Of a stretch of DNA of 64,000 nucleotides, positions 43,931 through 51,693 are shown piece after piece. This stretch comes from Butyribacter intestini (GTDB lineage Bacteria > Bacillota > Clostridia > Lachnospirales > Lachnospiraceae): contig LLKB01000006.1 of NCBI GenBank assembly GCA_001414325.1, forward strand, positions 62,001 through 126,000, read 5' to 3'. Positions within the stretch are counted from its first letter, which is position 1. Every line of letters begins with the position of its first letter. The translations under genes were made by a program, and so were the position numbers. The notes under the pieces were generated by a model. The model did not search any database. It saw nothing but the letters and a program-made list of their open reading frames with translations, and was not told the origin of the DNA.

Positions 43931-44809
43931 ATGCGTTTTGTAATAGTTACGGGAATGTCAGGAGCCGGGAAAAGCTCAGTGCTTAAAATGCTTGAGGATA
44001 TAGGATATTTTTGTGTAGATAACCTTCCGGTAAAACTTATACCAAAACTTACAAAAATGTTTATATGTGAAACTGACAGCATAGAAAAACTGGCACTTGG
44101 TATAGACATCAGAAATCTTGAGGGACTTTCACATCTTGATAAAACACTCAATGAAATGAGAGAAAACGGCTATCCGTATGAGATACTTTTTCTTGATGCT
44201 GACAGCAATGTGCTCGTTAAGAGATATAAAGAGACAAGAAGAAATCACCCTCTTGCCTTGCAAGGCAGGGTTGACAAAGCGATAGAGGCAGAGAGAGAAG
44301 AACTCCAGTTTATAAAAAAACACGCCGACTATATTATGGATACAAGTCATATGCTGGTGCGTGAACTCAAACAGGAGATTGATAAGATATTTTTAGAAAA
44401 CGAAGAGTATCAGAACTTTTTTATCACGATACTGTCATTTGGATTTAAATACGGGATACCGGCAGACTGTGACCTTGTTTTTGATGTGAGATTTTTACCA
44501 AATCCGTACTATATTCCGGAGTTAAAGAAAAAAACGGGAAATGATTTTGAAGTGTATGATTATGTTATGAAATCGGAACAGGCAAAAGAATTTGATGAAA
44601 AATTATTTGATATGATAAAATTTCTTGTTCCAAATTATATCACTGAGGGGAAAAACCAGCTTGTTATAGGAATAGGCTGTACGGGAGGAAAGCATCGTTC
44701 GGTATCACTTGCAAATGCACTTGCAAAGCATATGCAGGAACTTCCATACAGTCTTAAAGTTGAGCACAGGGATATAGAAAAGGATGCCAAAACAAAGGGA
44801 GAAAATTAA
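43931..44809 (+). CDS. rapZ: RapZ/YvcJ-family nucleotide-binding adapter protein
   Basis: This P-loop protein has 292 residues from the ATG encoding MRFVIVTGMSGAGKSSVLKMLED (GAGG 6 nt upstream). ATG 43919 and 43925 are weaker options. Walker A is GMSGAGKS. The C-terminal domain is recognisable by FKYGIPADCDLVFDVRFLPNP and IGIGCTGGKHRSVSLAN. In E. coli RapZ guides GlmZ RNA for RNase E; in B. subtilis YvcJ hydrolyses nucleotides and affects competence. In this organism the role is not known. It overlaps whiA by 1 nt. Confidence 0.92.
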   Translation: MRFVIVTGMSGAGKSSVLKMLEDIGYFCVDNLPVKLIPKLTKMFICETDSIEKLALGIDIRNLEGLSHLDKTLNEMRENGYPYEILFLDADSNVLVKRYKETRRNHPLALQGRVDKAIEAEREELQFIKKHADYIMDTSHMLVRELKQEIDKIFLENEEYQNFFITILSFGFKYGIPADCDLVFDVRFLPNPYYIPELKKKTGNDFEVYDYVMKSEQAKEFDEKLFDMIKFLVPNYITEGKNQLVIGIGCTGGKHRSVSLANALAKHMQELPYSLKVEHRDIEKDAKTKGEN

Positions 44810-45771
44810 TGTCGTTTGCAAGTGATGTAAAGGAAGAAATTGGAAAACAGTATGACAAAGGAAGACATTGTCAGATAGCCCAGCTTGCAGTGATATTCGC
44901 ACTTACGGGACATATAAAAAGAGATTTTAAAAATGAAAATTACATTGAAATGCGAACAGAGAACTTGACAGTTGCAAAGAAATCTTATATGTTATTAAAG
45001 TGCATGTTTGACATATCGCCGGAAGTGATGATAAGAACGCACAATCTTATGGCTCGCTCAAAAAACTATTTTATCTGTATAAAAGACAGTGAAAATGTAC
45101 TTGAAGTGCTAAGAACGATAAAACTTTTAAGTGATGAGGACACATGGGGAGATTTTAATGCCGTAAATCAGCTTATAATCAGGAACACCTGCTGTAAACG
45201 GGCGTTTCTGCGTGGAGCATTTATGGTTGCCGGTTCAGTTACCAACCCTCAAAAAGGCTATCATCTTGAGATAGCCGTGACAAGCGTCTCACTTGCACAG
45301 CAGTTAAAAGAAGCAATGAGCTGTTTTGAAATTGATGCGAAGATAGTCGAGAGAAAAAAATATCAGGTCGTCTATATAAAAGAGGGGGCACAGATTGTTG
45401 ATTTTTTAAATGTCATAGGAGCACATAAGGCACTTATGGAATTTGAAAATGTACGCATTGTTAAAGAAGTGCGCAACTTTGTCAACAGGCAGGTGAATTG
45501 TGAAACTGCAAATATTTCAAAAATAGTAAATACTGCTGCAAGGCAGATAGAAGATATTAAGTATATTCAATGTAATAGGGGGTTTAGTGCACTTACGGAC
45601 GGACTAAAGGAGATAGCCGAGTTGAGACTTGAATATCCTGACAGTTCCCTGCAGGAACTTGGAAAGATGCTTGACAGACCAATAAGCAAGTCAGGTGTCA
45701 ATCACCGTCTGAAAAAACTAAGCAATATTGCAAACGAAATCAGACAGGAAAAGGAAAATATGAATTTATAA
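44809..45771 (+). CDS. whiA: WhiA-family DNA-binding protein
   Basis: WhiA has 320 residues: an N-terminal LAGLIDADG-homing-endonuclease-like domain (CCKRAFLRGAFMVAGSVTNPQKGYHLEI) and a C-terminal helix-turn-helix (SLQELGKMLDRPISKSGVNHRLKKL). It acts in sporulation in Streptomyces and in cell division and chromosome segregation in B. subtilis. The start codon overlaps the rapZ stop (TAATG). The B. subtilis order is yvcJ-yvcK-whiA-crh; here the yvcK gene is missing between rapZ and whiA. Confidence 0.93.
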   Translation: MSFASDVKEEIGKQYDKGRHCQIAQLAVIFALTGHIKRDFKNENYIEMRTENLTVAKKSYMLLKCMFDISPEVMIRTHNLMARSKNYFICIKDSENVLEVLRTIKLLSDEDTWGDFNAVNQLIIRNTCCKRAFLRGAFMVAGSVTNPQKGYHLEIAVTSVSLAQQLKEAMSCFEIDAKIVERKKYQVVYIKEGAQIVDFLNVIGAHKALMEFENVRIVKEVRNFVNRQVNCETANISKIVNTAARQIEDIKYIQCNRGFSALTDGLKEIAELRLEYPDSSLQELGKMLDRPISKSGVNHRLKKLSNIANEIRQEKENMNL

Positions 45772-45809
45772 AAATTTTAAGTAATCTGTCTGATAAAAGG
45801 AGGAACAAC

Positions 45810-46070
45810 ATGATTACAAAAAAGATTCAGATTCAGCTTCAAAATGGTTTGGAGGCAAGACCGGTAGCCGTATTGGTTCAGGTTGCAAGTCAGTACAACA
45901 GCAGCATTTATGTTGAGTGTGATGATAGAAAAGTGAATGCAAAAAGTATCATGGGTATGATGACACTCGGACTCACGGCAGGCGAGGAAGTTGTAGTTTC
46001 GGCCAATGGAGATGATGAGCAGACAGCAATGGATGATATAGTAAAGTACTTAAGCACAGCCAATGCATAG
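45810..46070 (+). CDS. crh: HPr-like protein with Glu at position 15 (Crh-like)
   Basis: This 86-residue HPr-fold protein ends the murB-rapZ-whiA operon. The phosphocarrier histidine of HPr (GLHARPA) is replaced by Glu15 (GLEARPV). The regulatory Ser46 (KSIMGMM) is kept. B. subtilis Crh has Gln15 and Ser46 in the same gene context. The protein therefore cannot carry phosphate for sugar uptake through residue 15. If HPr kinase modifies Ser46, it could act with CcpA in carbon control. The C-terminal LSTANA tail is short. Strong AGGAGG precedes the ATG. Confidence 0.85.
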   Translation: MITKKIQIQLQNGLEARPVAVLVQVASQYNSSIYVECDDRKVNAKSIMGMMTLGLTAGEEVVVSANGDDEQTAMDDIVKYLSTANA

Positions 46071-46156
46071 AAAAGTATTGCCTGAGATAAAGTTTAAAGC
46101 GGACGGTTGCATTAGGCAGCATAGTTCGCTTTTTTATATTTAGAAAGGGGAAAGTC

Positions 46157-49100
46157 ATGAGTTTTACGCATCTTCATGTCCATACACAGTATTCACTGCT
46201 TGACGGTTCCTGCAAGATTGGTGAGATTGTGAACAGGGCAAAGGAGCTTGGTATGAAAAATCTTGCCATAACGGATCACGGAAATATGTATGGTGTTATA
46301 GATTTTTACAGGGCAGCAAAGGCGGCAGATATAAATCCGGTCATAGGCTGTGAGGTTTATGTTGCACCGGGGTCAAGATTTGAGAAGAAAAATGACAAAG
46401 GCGAGGGCAGATATAATCATCTTGTTCTGCTCGCAGAGAATGATAAAGGTTATGCCAATCTTATGAAGATTGTTTCAAGAGGATTTACCGAGGGTTTTTA
46501 TTATAAGCCAAGAGTGGATTATGAAGTGCTTGAACGGTTTCATGAGGGAATTATCGCTTTGAGTGCATGTCTTGCAGGTATAGTTGCAACAAATTTAAGA
46601 CAGGGATTTTATGATGAGGCAAAAAAAGAAGCACTCAGGTTAAGGGACATATTTGGAGAGGACAATTTCTTTTTGGAACTTCAGGATCATGGAATACCGG
46701 ATCAGGCGACCGTAAACCAGGGATTGCTCAGGATGAGTCAGGAGACAGGTATAGAACTTGTTGCGACAAATGATGTGCACTACATAATGGCTGATGATGC
46801 GAAAGCACATGACATACTTCTCTGCATACAGACACAGAAAAAGGTTACCGACGAGGACAGGATGAGATATGACGGTGGTCAGTATTATCTCAAGTCTGAG
46901 GACGAGATGAAACAGCTTTTTCCGTATGCACTTGAAGCATTGGAAAATACGGAAAAGATTGCAAACAGATGTCATGTCGAGATAGAATTTGGCAATTACA
47001 AACTGCCGCAGTACGATGTACCTGACGGCTATACGGCATGGGAATATCTAAATAAACTCTGTAATGAGGGACTTGTAAGAAGATATGGAAATCCTGACAA
47101 AGAACTTAAAGAGAGACTTGAATATGAGCTTGAGACAATCCACACAATGGGATTTGTCGATTATTTCCTTATCGTGTGGGATTTTATCAAATATGCGAGG
47201 GACCACGGCATAAGCGTAGGACCGGGACGAGGTTCGGCAGCGGGAAGTGTCGTATCCTACACACTTGGTATTACCAATATAGACCCGCTTAGGTATGACC
47301 TTCTCTTTGAGCGTTTCCTAAATCCGGAGCGAGTTACAATGCCCGATATAGATATAGATTTTTGTTATGAAAGACGGCCTGAAGTTATAAAATATGTAAT
47401 GGAAAAATACGGAAAAGACCGTGTTGTTCAGATAGTTACATTTGGAACTATGGCGGCGAGAAATGCCATAAGGGATGTGGGTAGAGCATTAGACCTGCCG
47501 CTTAATTTTGTCGATACTGTGGCAAAGGCAATTCCTATGGAACTTGGTATTACGATAGAAAAGGGACTTAAGGAAAATCCTGAATTAAAAGCACTTTATG
47601 ACAGTGATGAGCAGGCAAAAAATCTTATAGACATGTCTATGAGACTTGAGGGACTGCCACGCCACACATCAATGCACGCGGCGGGAGTTCTTATAAGTCC
47701 TGAGGCAGTAGATGAGTTTGTACCGTTGTCGAGGGCATCCGACGGAACAATAACAACGCAGTACACCATGACGACCTTAGAGGAACTTGGCCTTTTGAAG
47801 ATGGACTTTCTTGGTCTTAGGACACTCACCGTTATCCAGAATGCGGCACACATGGCAGGACTTGCCGATGACACTATGATGGATATAAATTACGATGACA
47901 AAAAAGTGTTTGAGATGATAGGAACAGGAAAAACAGAGGGTGTGTTCCAGCTTGAAAGTCCTGGTATGAGGCAGTTTATGAAAGAACTTAAACCTCAGAA
48001 CATGGAGGATGTTATAGCAGGTATCTCACTTTACCGTCCCGGACCGATGGACTTTATACCAAAATATATTGCCGGAAAGACAAACCGTGACAGCATAGTT
48101 TACGATTGTCCACAGCTTGAACCGATACTTGCACCGACATACGGCTGTATCGTGTATCAGGAGCAGGTAATGCAGATAGTAAGAAATCTTGCAGGCTACA
48201 GTTTCGGGCGAAGCGATCTCGTGCGCCGTGCGATGGCAAAAAAGAAAACAAAAGTCATGGAGGCAGAGCGTAAAAACTTTGTGTATGGCAACGGGGAAGA
48301 GGGTGTAAAAGGCTGCATCGCAAACGGAATAGATGAAAAAACGGCAAACAAGATATATGATGAGATGATAGATTTTGCCAAATATGCTTTCAATAAATCA
48401 CACGCAGCGGCATATGCAGTCGTGTCATATCAGACCGCATATTTAAAATGCTATTATCCCGTTGAATTTATGGCGGCACTTCTCACATCAGTAAAAGACA
48501 ATACTGCAAAAGTAATCTCATATATAATGAGCAGTAAAAGTCTTGGTATAGACATACTGCCGCCCGATGTAAACGAGGGATTCAGCAGATTTCATGTGGC
48601 AAACGGGGCAATACGCTTTGGAATGTCAGCCATAAAAGGTGTAGGAGAGCCGGTTATCGAAGCAATCGTGGCGGAAAGAGAGCGTGGCGGGAAATTTGAG
48701 TCAATGCATGATTTTATGATGCGCCTCACCTCAAAAGAGATAAACAGGCACACGATAGAAAACTTTATAAAAGCAGGGGCACTTGATTCTATGCCCGGAA
48801 ACCGCCGTCAGAAAATGATGGTTTATGATTCTATGTTAGATGCCGTAAACAGGGAAAAGAAAGATGCCATTGCAGGGCAGATGTCACTTTTTGATATGGG
48901 TGATGATGACCTTGACAAAGCGAATGAGATAAAGTATCCCGAAATTGATGAGTATGCAAAAGAAGAACTTTTGGGATTTGAAAAAGAAGTTCTGGGTATA
49001 TATATAAGTGGGCATCCTTTAAATGATTATACGGAGCTTATGAAAAAAAACTGCACAAATACATCTCTTGACTTTATGGTGTCTGAGGATGATGAGGAGT

Positions 49101-49624
49101 CATCTGTAAAAGTCGAGGACGGACAGAATGTTATTGTCGGCGGTATGATAGCAGACAAAAATGTAAAAGTTACAAAATCCTCAAACAAACTTATGGCATA
49201 TATACAGCTTGAAGATCTTTATGGAACTATAGAGATAACAATATTTCCGAGGGATTACGAGAGACTTAAGCCGCTTCTTACTGATGATGCGAAGATATTT
49301 GTCAGGGGCAGGGTTCAAACATCGGAGAACAGAGCAGCAAAACTTATCTGCCGTGATATAATACCTTTTGACAGAATACCGTGCGAATTGTGGATACGGT
49401 TTGAAAATATGGAGGAGTTTGTTGATAAAGAACAGGAATTATATAAAAACCTCCTGCCATATGATGGAAAAGATTTAGTATGTATATATGTTGCAAAAGA
49501 AAAACAGGTTAAAAGACTTCCAAAAAGCAGAGGTGTTGATGCGAGAAAACTTGTAAAAGATGACAATTTTAAGTTTATGCCGAAAGAGGCACTCGCAATT
49601 CGTGAAAAGAGTATTGAAAAATAA
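46157..49624 (+). CDS. dnaE: DNA polymerase III alpha subunit (DnaE)
   Basis: This is a C-family replicative polymerase of 1155 residues. The N-terminal PHP domain keeps metal-ligand motifs (HLHVHTQYSLLDG, ITDHGNMYG). The polymerase core has GPGRGSAAGSVVSY and PDIDIDF with the catalytic aspartates. Helix-hairpin-helix (near residue 850) and OB (VGGMIADKNVKVTKSSNKLMAYIQLEDLYG) domains follow. There is no exonuclease insert, so it is DnaE, not PolC. In Firmicutes DnaE extends primers before PolC takes over. AAAGGGG precedes the ATG. Confidence 0.96.
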   Translation: MSFTHLHVHTQYSLLDGSCKIGEIVNRAKELGMKNLAITDHGNMYGVIDFYRAAKAADINPVIGCEVYVAPGSRFEKKNDKGEGRYNHLVLLAENDKGYANLMKIVSRGFTEGFYYKPRVDYEVLERFHEGIIALSACLAGIVATNLRQGFYDEAKKEALRLRDIFGEDNFFLELQDHGIPDQATVNQGLLRMSQETGIELVATNDVHYIMADDAKAHDILLCIQTQKKVTDEDRMRYDGGQYYLKSEDEMKQLFPYALEALENTEKIANRCHVEIEFGNYKLPQYDVPDGYTAWEYLNKLCNEGLVRRYGNPDKELKERLEYELETIHTMGFVDYFLIVWDFIKYARDHGISVGPGRGSAAGSVVSYTLGITNIDPLRYDLLFERFLNPERVTMPDIDIDFCYERRPEVIKYVMEKYGKDRVVQIVTFGTMAARNAIRDVGRALDLPLNFVDTVAKAIPMELGITIEKGLKENPELKALYDSDEQAKNLIDMSMRLEGLPRHTSMHAAGVLISPEAVDEFVPLSRASDGTITTQYTMTTLEELGLLKMDFLGLRTLTVIQNAAHMAGLADDTMMDINYDDKKVFEMIGTGKTEGVFQLESPGMRQFMKELKPQNMEDVIAGISLYRPGPMDFIPKYIAGKTNRDSIVYDCPQLEPILAPTYGCIVYQEQVMQIVRNLAGYSFGRSDLVRRAMAKKKTKVMEAERKNFVYGNGEEGVKGCIANGIDEKTANKIYDEMIDFAKYAFNKSHAAAYAVVSYQTAYLKCYYPVEFMAALLTSVKDNTAKVISYIMSSKSLGIDILPPDVNEGFSRFHVANGAIRFGMSAIKGVGEPVIEAIVAERERGGKFESMHDFMMRLTSKEINRHTIENFIKAGALDSMPGNRRQKMMVYDSMLDAVNREKKDAIAGQMSLFDMGDDDLDKANEIKYPEIDEYAKEELLGFEKEVLGIYISGHPLNDYTELMKKNCTNTSLDFMVSEDDEESSVKVEDGQNVIVGGMIADKNVKVTKSSNKLMAYIQLEDLYGTIEITIFPRDYERLKPLLTDDAKIFVRGRVQTSENRAAKLICRDIIPFDRIPCELWIRFENMEEFVDKEQELYKNLLPYDGKDLVCIYVAKEKQVKRLPKSRGVDARKLVKDDNFKFMPKEALAIREKSIEK

Positions 49625-49802
49625 TTGGATTTGCCGTAAAATTATGTTGGATAAATGAGAATAAGTAATAGTAAAATTTATGTAAGGACGATTACGGTTA
49701 CTGTACGCACTTTGTGTGTCAGACAAAACTTATTGTACTATACTTATTGTTTCGGAAAATTTATACTAACGTTTTTATTTGACGATACTTAAGGAGGACA
49801 TT

Positions 49803-50780
49803 ATGAGTAATGCTGTTAAGACTATTGGTGTACTGACAAGTGGTGGTGATGCACCAGGAATGAATGCTGCGATAAGGGCAGTTGTCCGCACCGGAATTTC
49901 AAACGGATTAAAAGTAAAAGGAATCAGGAGAGGATATGCAGGTCTTTTAGAGGAAGATATCATAGACATGAACAATCTTTCTGTATCTGACATTATCCAG
50001 ACAGGCGGTACTATTCTGTATACTGCAAGATGTCTTGAATTTAAAAAGAAAGAATATCAGAAAAAGGCAGCAGATATCTGCCGCAAGCATGGTATTGACG
50101 GTATAGTTGTTATCGGTGGTGACGGTTCATTCAACGGAGCGAGCAGACTCTCAGAGCAGGGTATAAACACTATCGGAGTTCCGGGAACCATTGACCTTGA
50201 TATTGCCTGTACCGAGTACACTATCGGATTTGATACGGCTATAAACACAGCTATGGAAGCCATCGACAAATTAAGGGATACATCCGAGTCACATGAACGA
50301 TGCAGTGTTGTAGAGGTTATGGGACGCACGGCAGGTCATATAGCACTTTGGACAGGTATAGCAAGTGGTGCTGAATATATACTTACTACAGAGAAATATC
50401 ATGGTGATATTCAGAGAATTATCACAAAGATACAGGATAGAAGAAAACTCGGTAAGAAAAACCATATTATTGTAAACGCAGAGGGAGTAGGAAACTCAGC
50501 AGAGATGGCAAAGATAATCGAGGTTGCCACAGGTGTAGAAACAAGAGCTACAATACTTGGTCACATTCAGCGTGGCGGTAATCCTACATGTAAGGACAGA
50601 GTATTTGCATCAGCTATGGGTACAATGGCAGTTGAGCTTTTATGTGAAGGTAAGAGCAACAGAGTTGTAGGATACAAAGAAGGAGAGTTTGTAGACTTTG
50701 ATATCCAGGAAGCACTTTCAATGTCAAAAGACCTTGATCCATACTTGTTCCATATTACACATAAACTTACAACAAGATAG
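49803..50780 (+). CDS. pfkA: ATP-dependent 6-phosphofructokinase
   Basis: This is the glycolytic kinase making fructose 1,6-bisphosphate. It has 325 residues from ATG 49803 (AAGGAGG upstream). Motifs are VLTSGGDAPGMNAAIRAVVR, VIGGDGSFNGASRLSE (ATP/Mg) and GVPGTIDLDIACTEYTIGFDTA. The catalytic Asp in TID is kept, but the usual following Asn (TIDND) is Leu. HIQRGGNPTCKDR marks the allosteric/effector side. A Gly in GGDGS rather than Asp in that position supports ATP rather than pyrophosphate use. Confidence 0.93.
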   Translation: MSNAVKTIGVLTSGGDAPGMNAAIRAVVRTGISNGLKVKGIRRGYAGLLEEDIIDMNNLSVSDIIQTGGTILYTARCLEFKKKEYQKKAADICRKHGIDGIVVIGGDGSFNGASRLSEQGINTIGVPGTIDLDIACTEYTIGFDTAINTAMEAIDKLRDTSESHERCSVVEVMGRTAGHIALWTGIASGAEYILTTEKYHGDIQRIITKIQDRRKLGKKNHIIVNAEGVGNSAEMAKIIEVATGVETRATILGHIQRGGNPTCKDRVFASAMGTMAVELLCEGKSNRVVGYKEGEFVDFDIQEALSMSKDLDPYLFHITHKLTTR

Positions 50781-50790
50781 AAAAAGGTAA

Positions 50791-50855
50791 TTACGAAACT
50801 GATTACAGGTTGTGTTAATTGCACGATATAATTACGGATAATCATAGTTTCGTAA
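50791..50855 (+). repeat. CGAAACT...AGTTTCG stem element, copy 2
   Basis: TTACGAAACT (50791-50800) pairs exactly with AGTTTCGTAA (50846-50855). Inside, GGTTGTGTTAATTGCAC parallels GTTGTGCTAATTGCAC at 40980. It ends 19 nt before the next start codon, just before the AAGGAGG. Confidence 0.65.
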
Positions 50856-50874
50856 ACATTTAAGGAGGTTTTAT

Positions 50875-51192
50875 ATGAAGAAATTTTTAAAATTTGTTGC
50901 GGGAGTGGCGGCAGTTGCAGGTGCAGCCTGCGGAGTTGTTTATTGCCTTAAGAAATTCTGCGGAATCGATCTTTTAAACAGAGATGAAGATTTCGATGAG
51001 TTTGACGAGGAATTTGATGAAGATTTCGACGATGACTATGACGATGCTTCAGATGATGACGAAGAATCAGATGAAGAAAACGAGACATCAGATGATGACG
51101 AATCAGGTGACAGAGAATATGTAACACTTGATATGGATGGTGAAGAAGCTTCGGAGAAAGAAGATTCAGAAGAAGAAAAAGCAGAGGACTAA
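50875..51192 (+). CDS. Small membrane-anchored, highly acidic protein of unknown function
   Basis: This is a 105-residue protein. A short basic start and a hydrophobic Ala/Val/Gly helix (FVAGVAAVAGAACGVVYCL, about residues 7-25) are followed by KKFCG. The remaining 70 residues are dominated by Asp and Glu (about two thirds), with runs such as DEFDEEFDEDFDDDYDD. Net charge is strongly negative, so the tail should be disordered. The two or three Cys near the helix end are notable. AAGGAGG precedes the ATG, and a strong terminator follows. I do not recognise it beyond similar short proteins in Clostridia. Function unknown. Confidence 0.75.
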   Translation: MKKFLKFVAGVAAVAGAACGVVYCLKKFCGIDLLNRDEDFDEFDEEFDEDFDDDYDDASDDDEESDEENETSDDDESGDREYVTLDMDGEEASEKEDSEEEKAED

Positions 51193-51230
51193 GTTGTTCA
51201 CTGATTAAAATTAAAAATCTGTGTGGTTTT

Positions 51231-51418
51231 ATGTAACAGTTCAGCACAAAAAAGATAAGTCAATAATACATGAGCTTGCTCAATGTATTATTGACTTGTT
51301 TTTTGGGGCGGAATAGCCTTTCATTTATGAAATGAAGTAAACTTAAGCTGCATAGCAGCGACTGACAGCTTGCTGGCAGGTTTACGAATGTAATAAATGA
51401 AAGGCTGAACTGTTACAT
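51231..51418. repeat. 188-bp element with 15-bp terminal inverted repeats, containing a terminator and a branched fold
   Basis: The ends are ATGTAACAGTTCAGC (51231-51245) and GCTGAACTGTTACAT (51404-51418), exact inverted repeats. Inside, arms AAGTCAATAATACAT (51257-51271) and ATGTATTATTGACTT (51283-51297) with a T-run to 51304 form a terminator. The rest is enclosed by GCCTTTCATTTAT (51316-51328) and ATAAATGAAAGGC (51393-51405), then GTAAAC/GTTTAC, with two small hairpins (GCTGC/GCAGC; CAGC/GCTG). No frame is present. The 51419-51597 stretch after it is plain AT-rich DNA. Confidence 0.65.
51257..51304 (+). terminator. Terminator of the acidic small protein gene
   Basis: 15-nt exact arms 51257-51271 and 51283-51297, an 11-nt loop, then GTTTTTTG. 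It lies inside the larger inverted-repeat element. Confidence 0.8.
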
Positions 51419-51597
51419 TTTATATCGGACTGCACAGATTTTTTTTGCATTTTTTAAGATTTTCTGTTATAATATGCAAATATTTGTTCGTGTCAGTTTG
51501 CTGCTGATATTTATTTTGTTCTGATATATACAGTTTTGTTATGTGAAAATTAAGAACAACAGACAGACGGCAGATAGTGATTTATTAATAGGGAGTT

Positions 51598-51625
51598 GCG
51601 AGACTCTTATAACAAACAGTCTTGT
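51598..51625 (+). repeat. CGAAACT stem element, copy 3 (compensatory variant)
   Basis: GCGAGACT (51598-51605) pairs with AGTCTTGT (51618-51625). Relative to copy 1 (GCGAAACT/AGTTTCGT), an A-T pair has become G-C on both sides. ATTACCTG follows in both copies. Confidence 0.5.
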
Positions 51626-51642
51626 AATTACCTGTGATTTAA

Positions 51643-51670
51643 TCTACTCTCGGAAGATACCGGGAGTAGA
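51643..51670 (+). repeat. 5'-UTR palindromic hairpin family, copy C (parE leader)
   Basis: TCTACTCTCGG, then AAGATA, then CCGGGAGTAGA: a short version with the same stem but without the middle part. It ends 23 nt before the parE start. Confidence 0.75.
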
Positions 51671-51693
51671 TATTTATTAAAATGGAGGGCGTA

